5,024 nt of DNA. Origin: Eudoraea sp. Lineage in GTDB: Bacteria; Bacteroidota; Bacteroidia; Flavobacteriales; Flavobacteriaceae. Every line of letters starts with the position of its first letter. The first letter of the stretch is position 1. Below, one piece after another: positions 1 to 5,024 of this stretch. The notes below the pieces were generated by a model. It did not search any database, was not told the origin of the DNA, and saw nothing but the letters and a program-made list of their open reading frames with translations. The translations under genes were made by a program, and so were the position numbers. The stretch spans positions 1-5,024 of the forward strand of contig JABDRK010000371.1 of NCBI GenBank assembly GCA_013041785.1. Direction: 5' to 3'.

Positions 1-513
1 GCTAATTTCCCCGCGCGAATTGCCTATAGGGTTACCTCTAAAATTGACTCCCGGACCATTCTGGACACCCAGGGAGCAGAGCAACTTATTGGAAGGGGAG
101 ATATGCTCTTTACGCAGGGCAATGATATTACCAGACTGCAGTGTGCCTTTGTGGATACACCCGAGGTAGGCAAGATCACAGAATATATCGGATCCCAGCG
201 CGCCTATCCTGAAGCCCATCTGCTTCCTGAATATGTAGGAGACGATTCTGGCACAAGTCTTGATTACGATATAGAGGATCGGGATGCCATGTTCCGGGAT
301 GCCGCAGAAGTTATCGTAACCGCCCAGCAGGGTTCTGCCTCACTGATTCAACGGAAGTTAAAACTGGGCTACAACCGGGCAGGGCGCATCATCGATCAGC
401 TTGAGGCAGCGGGGATCGTTGGCCCTTTTGAAGGCAGCAAGGCCAGGCAGGTATTGGTCCCTGATATGTATGCGCTTGAGCAATTATTGAACAATGAAAC
501 CCAACAAACATGA
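1..513 (+). CDS. ftsK: DNA translocase FtsK, C-terminal part (5' end outside window)
   Basis: This is the last 170 residues of a FtsK/SpoIIIE-family DNA translocase, the septal ATPase that pumps chromosome termini into daughter cells and activates dimer resolution. The reading frame is open from base 1, and the start lies upstream. Visible residues 2-37 are the end of the RecA-like motor domain: the stretch starting NFPARIAYRV, then SKIDSRTILD and GAEQLIGRGDML is typical of the family. An acidic linker (about residues 78-95, rich in Asp) follows. The C-terminal gamma winged-helix domain spans about residues 98-158, with the DNA-reading helix KLGYNRAGRIIDQLE at 121-135 and the usual GIV turn after it. 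This domain recognises polar guide sequences (KOPS) in other bacteria. Walker A and B motifs and the membrane segments would be upstream and cannot be checked. The stop codon overlaps the lolA start (ATGA, 510-513), which suggests translational coupling. Nothing looks broken in the visible part. Confidence 0.96.
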   Translation, partial: ANFPARIAYRVTSKIDSRTILDTQGAEQLIGRGDMLFTQGNDITRLQCAFVDTPEVGKITEYIGSQRAYPEAHLLPEYVGDDSGTSLDYDIEDRDAMFRDAAEVIVTAQQGSASLIQRKLKLGYNRAGRIIDQLEAAGIVGPFEGSKARQVLVPDMYALEQLLNNETQQT

Positions 514-1154
514 AAAAGTGGATTGTATATTTCCTGATTACGGCAACACCTGCCCTCGGATTGGCCCAGGGCGCCGATAAAGCCAAAGCCCTTTTGGATG
601 AGGTTTACGAAAAGGTGAAGGGATATGAGAATATTGAAGTGGATTTCAAGTATGTACTTGAGAATAATGAAGCGAATATCAACCAGGAAACCCGTGGAAA
701 TGTCACCCTGGAGGGCGATAAATACCTGCTTAACTACCTGGGCGCTGTTCAGTTATTTGATGGACAGAAGGTATATACCGTTGTCCCTGAAAACGAAGAG
801 GTTACCATAGAGGACCAAAGCGATGAGGAAGGTACGATAACCCCTTCCCGAATGCTTACTTTTTACAAAAAGGGGCATACCTACAGCTGGGACATACTGC
901 AGAATGTACAGGGCAGGAAGATACAGTTTGTAAAACTGCTTCCCATAGACACCGATTCTCCCATTGAAAGTATCCTGCTGGGTATTGATGCGGAAACCAA
1001 ACACATTTACCGGCTGATCGAGACCGGGGCTAATGGGACCAAAACCACGATAACTGTTAATTCTTTTAAAACGAATCAACCGTTATCCAAAACCTTATTT
1101 ACCTTTGATGAGAACAAGTACAAGGAGGAAGGGTACTACATCATAAGGAGTTAG
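510..1154 (+). CDS. lolA: LolA-like outer-membrane lipoprotein carrier protein
   Basis: This 214-residue protein is a periplasmic carrier of the LolA family, which takes lipoproteins from the LolCDE transporter at the inner membrane and ferries them to the outer membrane. Residues 1-19 form a signal peptide: MKK, a hydrophobic core, then GLA before Q20. There is no Cys at +1, so the mature protein should be soluble rather than a lipoprotein. The body has the alternating beta-strand pattern of the half-barrel fold, with landmarks GNVTLEGDKYLL (63-74), FDGQKVYTVVP (83-93), TPSRMLTFYKKG (111-122), and a C-terminal segment with ESILLGIDAETKHIYRL (153-169) and LFTFDENKY (196-204), all familiar from Bacteroidota LolA proteins. 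The length is normal. The start is fixed by the signal peptide and by the ATGA overlap with ftsK. There is no Shine-Dalgarno sequence, but A lies at -3 and -6, as is common in Bacteroidota. The next gene begins 2 bases after the stop. No LolB candidate is in the window. Confidence 0.93.
   Translation: MKKWIVYFLITATPALGLAQGADKAKALLDEVYEKVKGYENIEVDFKYVLENNEANINQETRGNVTLEGDKYLLNYLGAVQLFDGQKVYTVVPENEEVTIEDQSDEEGTITPSRMLTFYKKGHTYSWDILQNVQGRKIQFVKLLPIDTDSPIESILLGIDAETKHIYRLIETGANGTKTTITVNSFKTNQPLSKTLFTFDENKYKEEGYYIIRS
1145..1150 (+). promoter_or_regulatory. Shine-Dalgarno sequence deciding the TTG start of the LptF/LptG permease
   Basis: AAGGAG lies six bases before the TTG at 1157 and within the last codons of lolA. 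It is the only strong Shine-Dalgarno match next to a start in this window. It supports the TTG rather than the ATG at 1226. The overlap with lolA codons means part of the match could be coincidental. Confidence 0.65.
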
Positions 1155-1156
1155 AC

Positions 1157-2668
1157 TTGCGCATTCTAGACCAGTACATCTTAAAAAGATTTCTCTACAA
1201 CTTTCTAAGTTCGTTTGTGATTCTGATGTTTATTTTCATCTTCCAAACGATATGGCTGTTTATTGATGACCTGGCAGGTAAAGGCCTGGATGTTGTCATT
1301 ATTGGCAAGTTCCTCTTCTACCTGATGCCTAACCTGACGGAAAAGGTGTTGCCTTTGACCGTTTTGCTCTCTTCAATTATCACCTTTGGGACCTTTGCCG
1401 AGAATTATGAATTTGCGGCAATGAAGGCTTCTGGAATCTCACTGCAGCGATCCATGCTAAGCCTTATCATATTTGTCACTTTTTTGGGCGGCCTTACCTT
1501 TTACTTTGCCAATAGTGTTATTCCGGCTTCCGAGCAAAAAATCTATAATTTAAGACGCAACATAGCCAAAGTAAAACCGGCGGCAGCTATTGAAGAAGGG
1601 GTGTTTAGTGACCTGGAGGGGCGCAATATAAAAGTGGACCGCAAATATGGGGAAAACGACCGCTTTCTGGAAAATATCATAATCCATATTAAATCAAAAG
1701 CCCAGAAGAACAATACAGTTATCAAGGCGAAAACGGGAGAACTGGTCAGTAGTGACCGTTCGGATATCATTCAATTGGTGCTAAAGGACGGGCATTATTA
1801 TGAGGATGTGGTACCGCGCAACAGCAAGGATCAGAAAAAACACCCTTTTGCCCGGGCAGATTTTGAAACCTATACCATCAACATTGAGTTGCCGGATAAC
1901 CAACAGGATTTGGAGGAGGAGCGTAATATCCGTACCGATAAAATGAAGAACATTTACCGGCTCGCCAAAGACATAGATTCTTTAAAGAATAACAACATTA
2001 AAATAGTCTCGGCCTTTTCCAAAAATATTACCGCCAGAATGGGAGCATTTATCCCGCTATTCCCGAAAGACACGGTAAATCAAGAAGCAGAACAGGCTCC
2101 GGATATGGCGGTTAAACCCGTTGTTACCGAACAAAGACAGGAAACTGATAGCACCGCGCATCAAGTCGCGTATACCGGTGATATCATTAGTTTGTTTAAA
2201 GAATGGCAACATGAGCAGGTGTACAGCTCAGCCAAAAATTCCGTGAGTAATGTGCTGAGTTCCGTGCTCGGTAAAAAGGAAGAGCTGCAGCGGCGTTACA
2301 AGATTTACAATATGCATATCCTCTCCCTGCATAAGAAATATGCCCTGGCTTTTTCATGTATCATCTTATTTTTTGTTGGAGCCCCCCTGGGAGCTATCAT
2401 CCGCAAAGGCGGATTGGGACTTCCTATGGTTATAGCCATCGTGCTTTTTTTGGCCTATTATTTCATTGGCGTATTTGCAGGGAATTATGCCAAAGAAGGA
2501 AATATCCACCCCATACTGGGAGCATGGCTATCTACCTTAATAATGTTACCTTTGGGCGTCTTTTTAACAAAAAGGGCCACAGCCGATCGGGGCCTTATGG
2601 ATTCTGGACACATAACGGAACGCATACGCGTATTTTTCAAAAGAATTAAGCTGAGAACCTCAAAATGA
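1157..2668 (+). CDS. LptF/LptG (YjgP/YjgQ) family LPS export permease, TTG start
   Basis: This 503-residue membrane protein belongs to the YjgP/YjgQ family. Such proteins form the LptF or LptG half of the inner-membrane LptB2FG ABC transporter, which lifts LPS from the inner membrane into the Lpt bridge. Whether it is F or G cannot be told from the sequence alone, so no symbol is given. Three hydrophobic segments lie near residues 14-36, 64-84 and 100-120. The family signature with E85, then AMKASGIS (88-95), lies between the second and third. A beta-rich periplasmic jellyroll follows (about 135-250), and three more hydrophobic segments lie near 395-415, 423-443 and 452-472. About 130 polar residues (255-385) between the jellyroll and TM4 exceed the proteobacterial proteins of roughly 360 residues. 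The TTG start restores the conserved N-terminus MRILDQYILKRF and has AAGGAG six bases upstream. The first in-frame ATG (1226) would cut into TM1. The stop overlaps the ribB start (ATGA). Confidence 0.94.
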   Translation: MRILDQYILKRFLYNFLSSFVILMFIFIFQTIWLFIDDLAGKGLDVVIIGKFLFYLMPNLTEKVLPLTVLLSSIITFGTFAENYEFAAMKASGISLQRSMLSLIIFVTFLGGLTFYFANSVIPASEQKIYNLRRNIAKVKPAAAIEEGVFSDLEGRNIKVDRKYGENDRFLENIIIHIKSKAQKNNTVIKAKTGELVSSDRSDIIQLVLKDGHYYEDVVPRNSKDQKKHPFARADFETYTINIELPDNQQDLEEERNIRTDKMKNIYRLAKDIDSLKNNNIKIVSAFSKNITARMGAFIPLFPKDTVNQEAEQAPDMAVKPVVTEQRQETDSTAHQVAYTGDIISLFKEWQHEQVYSSAKNSVSNVLSSVLGKKEELQRRYKIYNMHILSLHKKYALAFSCIILFFVGAPLGAIIRKGGLGLPMVIAIVLFLAYYFIGVFAGNYAKEGNIHPILGAWLSTLIMLPLGVFLTKRATADRGLMDSGHITERIRVFFKRIKLRTSK

Positions 2669-3807
2669 TTGTGAGTAAAGAAGCCAAAATACAATTGAAT
2701 ACCATCGAGGAAGCCATTGCCGATATTAAACAAGGCAAGGTTATCATTGTGGTTGATGACGAAAACCGTGAGAATGAAGGCGACTTTATCGCGGCTGCTG
2801 AAAGGGTATCTCCGGAAATGATCAACTTTATGGCCAAACACGGGCGGGGCCTAATTTGTGCTCCCCTTACGGAAGAAAGGTGCGGGCAACTAAACCTGAA
2901 CATGATGGTGGAGAATAATACCGTACTGCACCATACCCAATTTACGGTATCTGTAGACCTCATCGGACACGGCTGTACCACGGGTATTTCTGTTCAGGAC
3001 CGTGCCAAAACCATTGAAGCGCTAGTTAAGCCGGATACCCGTCCACAGGATCTTGGGCGACCCGGACATATTTTTCCGCTGAAAGCCAAGAACGGTGGAG
3101 TACTCAGGAGGACTGGCCATACGGAAGCTGCCGTAGATTTTGCCAGGCTGGCTGGATTGGCTCCGGCAGGCATTCTGGTAGAAATCCTGAATGAAGACGG
3201 GACTATGGCGCGTCTCCCCCATCTTGCGGAAGTGGCTAAAAAATTCGACCTGAAATTGGTATCCATTGAAGATCTGGTTGCCTACCGGATGCGGCATGAC
3301 AGCCTGATCGTAAAGCGTGAATCCTTTGATGTGGAAACCCGTTTTGGTATGTTCACCCTGCACGCCTACCAGCAAACCACGAATGACCAGGTGCACCTGG
3401 CCCTGACTAAGGGGGACTGGAAACTGGACGATCCTGTGCTTACGCGGATCAATTCCACCCTGATAAATAACGATATTCTGGGTACCCTGACCCACAATGT
3501 AGACAAAAAGCTGGACGATATGTTCCGGGCGCTTAATGAAGAAGGGAAAGGGGCAATTGTTTTTATAAATCAGCAAAGCCAGTCTTTCAATTTATTGAAA
3601 CGGATCAAAGGACTACAGGAAAATCAGCAAAAAGGGATTAAGAAAGCCCCGAAGATTGAAATGGATACCCGGGATTTCGGGATAGGCGCTCAAATCCTGC
3701 ACGACCTGGATATCAGTAAAATGCGGCTGATGACTAATTCTGAACAGGCGAAACGGGTAGGTATCGTAGGTTATGGGCTGGAAATCGTGGAGTACGTTCC
3801 TTTTTAG
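2665..3807 (+). CDS. ribB: 3,4-dihydroxy-2-butanone 4-phosphate synthase with degenerate GTP cyclohydrolase II-like C-terminal domain
   Basis: This cytoplasmic riboflavin-pathway enzyme has 380 residues. The N-terminal domain (about 5-208) converts ribulose 5-phosphate to 3,4-dihydroxy-2-butanone 4-phosphate plus formate. It looks intact: the acidic loop [10 protein letters not shown] (31-40) supplies R35, E36, E38 and D40, TTGIS is at 105-109, [13 protein letters not shown] at 144-156 supplies H152, and [12 protein letters not shown] at 172-183 supplies E173. Residues about 220-380 have the length and pattern of GTP cyclohydrolase II (RibA), so an automatic pipeline would call this bifunctional RibBA. 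However, the three zinc-binding Cys are replaced by L266, H277 and V279, and the canonical substrate-binding RQEGR is NQQSQ (302-306). The Asp-x-Arg pair (D334, R336) and the GIGAQIL element (339-345) remain. I infer that only the RibB activity survives and that the tail is structural or regulatory, as in RibBX-type hybrids. The start overlaps the permease stop, with no Shine-Dalgarno sequence. No FMN riboswitch precedes the gene, so expression probably follows the upstream operon. Confidence 0.95.
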   Translation: MIVSKEAKIQLNTIEEAIADIKQGKVIIVVDDENRENEGDFIAAAERVSPEMINFMAKHGRGLICAPLTEERCGQLNLNMMVENNTVLHHTQFTVSVDLIGHGCTTGISVQDRAKTIEALVKPDTRPQDLGRPGHIFPLKAKNGGVLRRTGHTEAAVDFARLAGLAPAGILVEILNEDGTMARLPHLAEVAKKFDLKLVSIEDLVAYRMRHDSLIVKRESFDVETRFGMFTLHAYQQTTNDQVHLALTKGDWKLDDPVLTRINSTLINNDILGTLTHNVDKKLDDMFRALNEEGKGAIVFINQQSQSFNLLKRIKGLQENQQKGIKKAPKIEMDTRDFGIGAQILHDLDISKMRLMTNSEQAKRVGIVGYGLEIVEYVPF

Positions 3808-3812
3808 AACGT
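3794..3812. repeat. Short inverted repeat across the convergent ribB/kdnA stop codons, possible weak bidirectional terminator
   Basis: ACGTTC (3794-3799) and GAACGT (3807-3812) form a perfect 6-base inverted repeat with a 7-base loop that contains five T. It spans the ribB stop codon (3805-3807) and the first base of the complement of the kdnA stop (3812-3814). No T-run follows the stem on either strand, so it is a poor intrinsic terminator. The position between converging genes is the only reason to suspect a role. A chance 6-base match is quite possible. Confidence 0.25.
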
Positions 3813-5002
3813 TATACAGCACTTAAGACTTCACTTAAACGAGCGGCACGGGCGTTTACCTCGTCCTCAGTCCACCCAATTTTAATCAGCATAGAAATTG
3901 TCCGTCCCATCCAGTGATCCGACTTGGAAAAATCCTGCGTCTCGTAATCTGGCAATTGTTCCTGAACTTCACGATTTAATTTACCCAGCGTGATTAATTT
4001 CTTCAGGTGCTGCCATTCCCTGTGATAATGCCAGTTGTTGTCGTACCAATAGAAACAACCATCTACGCCGGCTTCTGAAAGTGCCTTATGCGCTTTTTTA
4101 GCTATCCCCTCGTCTGGCATAAAGAAGCTGAGGAAAGAATAGTTTTGTATGCCCTTGGCAGGAACCCTTCTAAGCGTAACCCCGGGTATATCCCGGATAG
4201 CTTCTTCCAAAATGCCGTAGTGTTTTTCCTGCAGGCCCAGGAAGTCATCCAGGCGCTTTAATTGGGCAACCCCAACTGCAGCATTCAATTCTGAAATTCG
4301 GTAGTTATACCCCAAAAATGGATGCTTTTCTGCCCCGCGGTCTTTTCCAATATGGTCATGACCATGGTCCGAATAGTGGTCTGCGTTTTTATAATAGGTC
4401 TCATTGTTGGTGATCAAGGCGCCGCCTTCACCACAGGTAATCGTCTTCACATAGTCGAAGGAAAAACAGCCCAGATCCCCATAACTGCCCAGGGGTTTTC
4501 CGTCAAAGCTTCCTCCAATAGCCTGGCAGGCATCCTCAACCAGCAAAATATCATGGGCATCAGCAATAGCCTTCAGGGCTTCCAGGTCGGCCATGGAGCC
4601 ACACATATGCACAGGCATAATTACCCGTGTTCGTGCTGTGATGGCTTTCTTTACAGCTTCAGGGTCCAGGGTAAGGGTGTCGTCAATATCCGCCAGTACA
4701 GGCACCGCCCCAAGAGCAAGAACCGACTCAAAACTGGCTACAAAAGTAAAGGTAGGCAGGATCACTTCATCTCCCGCCCCTACTCCGGCACTGGCCATGG
4801 CCACTGTCAGGGCTGCGGTTCCACTGCTAACCACCTGGGTGTATTTCGTCTGCATGCGCTTTGAAAGTGCTTTTTCAAGTTCAATGGCTTTCCAGTGCCC
4901 TTTGCGCATGCCATCAAACCCATACCTCATCAGGACCCCTGTATCCAGAACCTTTTGAACTTCCTTCCGTTCACTGTCACCAATCAACTCAAAACCAGGC
5001 AT
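3812..5002 (-). CDS. kdnA: DegT/DnrJ/EryC1/StrS-family PLP aminotransferase, probable 8-amino-3,8-dideoxy-manno-octulosonate transaminase (KdnA)
   Basis: This complete 396-residue protein is a fold-type I sugar aminotransferase of the DegT family. Visible motifs are the phosphate-binding SSGTAAL (59-65), PTFTFVAS (83-90), VEDACQAIGG (155-164) with D157 expected to pair with the PLP nitrogen, FSFDYVKTITCGEGGA (180-195) with the Schiff-base Lys K186, and YNYRISELNAAVGVAQL (232-248). The usual FSFH reads FSFD here. The opening PGFELIGDSERKEV, then LMRYGFDG and GHWKA, and the His-rich DHGHDHIG (212-219) match my memory of KdnA of Shewanella oneidensis. That enzyme aminates C8 of an oxidised Kdo to give 8-amino-Kdo, a sugar of the LPS inner core. 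I am sure of the family and about 65% sure of the substrate; other nucleotide-sugar aminotransferases remain possible. Its usual partner KdnB, an iron-dependent alcohol dehydrogenase, would lie beyond the right edge. The gene converges on ribB. The ATG start gives the expected N-terminus without a Shine-Dalgarno sequence. Confidence 0.88.
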   Translation of the reverse strand: MPGFELIGDSERKEVQKVLDTGVLMRYGFDGMRKGHWKAIELEKALSKRMQTKYTQVVSSGTAALTVAMASAGVGAGDEVILPTFTFVASFESVLALGAVPVLADIDDTLTLDPEAVKKAITARTRVIMPVHMCGSMADLEALKAIADAHDILLVEDACQAIGGSFDGKPLGSYGDLGCFSFDYVKTITCGEGGALITNNETYYKNADHYSDHGHDHIGKDRGAEKHPFLGYNYRISELNAAVGVAQLKRLDDFLGLQEKHYGILEEAIRDIPGVTLRRVPAKGIQNYSFLSFFMPDEGIAKKAHKALSEAGVDGCFYWYDNNWHYHREWQHLKKLITLGKLNREVQEQLPDYETQDFSKSDHWMGRTISMLIKIGWTEDEVNARAARLSEVLSAV

Positions 5003-5024
5003 ATATATCTTTTATGAATTAGTC
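5003..5024 (-). other. AT-rich leader upstream of the aminotransferase gene, cut by the window edge
   Basis: These 22 bases precede the minus-strand ATG and contain only three G/C pairs. Read on the minus strand they include TAA soon after the edge, which could be the stop codon of a preceding co-directional gene, and AAAAGA closer to the start. No flavobacterial -7 (TAnnTTTG) or -33 element fits in the visible stretch. Too little is present to decide between a promoter region and an intra-operon gap. Confidence 0.3.

Noticed and set aside
753..1079. Minus-strand 108-residue open frame inside lolA
   Set aside because: It is antisense to lolA, has no plausible start context and no recognisable family.
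2640..2664. Possible FMN riboswitch before ribB
   Set aside because: The ribB start overlaps the preceding stop codon, so there is no untranslated leader, and the region is coding for the permease C-terminus.
2485..2981. Two overlapping minus-strand open frames (118 and 111 residues) across the lptF/G-ribB junction
   Set aside because: Both overlap conserved coding sequence on the other strand and each other, with no recognisable protein features.
3022..3576. Minus-strand 184-residue open frame inside ribB
   Set aside because: It is antisense to conserved RibB motifs and shows no domain, signal peptide or ribosome site; it is a shadow of the real frame.
3820..3838. Direct repeat CACTTAA at 3820-3826 and 3832-3838
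   Set aside because: It lies in the aminotransferase 3' coding end and simply encodes Leu-Ser twice (LSEVLS); a 7-base repeat here is not evidence of an insertion or regulatory site.
4322..4864. Plus-strand 180-residue open frame inside the aminotransferase gene
   Set aside because: It lies wholly antisense to a well-supported gene with conserved motifs, has no family resemblance, and its composition fits the complement of coding sequence.

Overview
This window looks like a piece of a Bacteroidota chromosome, most likely from class Flavobacteriia. The basis is gene order and protein style: ftsK, lolA, a long LptF/LptG-type permease, then a ribB with a decayed GTP cyclohydrolase II tail is an order I associate with flavobacteria. 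Base composition is moderate, and most starts lack a Shine-Dalgarno sequence and sit in A-rich context. The taxonomic call is inference from family knowledge; no rRNA or other marker gene is present.

Layout. Positions 1-3807 hold four plus-strand genes packed as one apparent operon that enters from the left edge: the 3' end of ftsK (1-513), lolA (510-1154), an LptF/LptG-family permease (1157-2668) and ribB (2665-3807). Two junctions are ATGA stop/start overlaps and the third is a 2-base gap, so translational coupling is likely. A minus-strand gene (3812-5002) converges on ribB with only 4 bases between the stop codons. It encodes a DegT/DnrJ/EryC1/StrS-family PLP aminotransferase that best matches my memory of KdnA, the 8-amino-3,8-dideoxy-manno-octulosonate (8-amino-Kdo) transaminase. 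Only 22 AT-rich bases remain before the right edge. Coding density is nearly 100%, and I see no RNA gene, mobile element, CRISPR array or long repeat.

How the genes fit together. Three of the five genes serve the Gram-negative envelope: LolA carries lipoproteins across the periplasm, the LptF/G permease extracts LPS from the inner membrane, and KdnA would modify the Kdo sugar that links lipid A to core. FtsK (chromosome translocation at the division septum) and RibB (riboflavin synthesis) are housekeeping passengers of the same cluster.

The points most worth a second look are: the C-terminal domain of RibB, which has lost all three zinc cysteines of GTP cyclohydrolase II but keeps an Asp-x-Arg pair; the putative 8-amino-Kdo gene beside LPS export; the roughly 130-residue extension in the permease; and its TTG start behind an unusually strong Shine-Dalgarno sequence. 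I did not find a clearly novel multi-gene system here.
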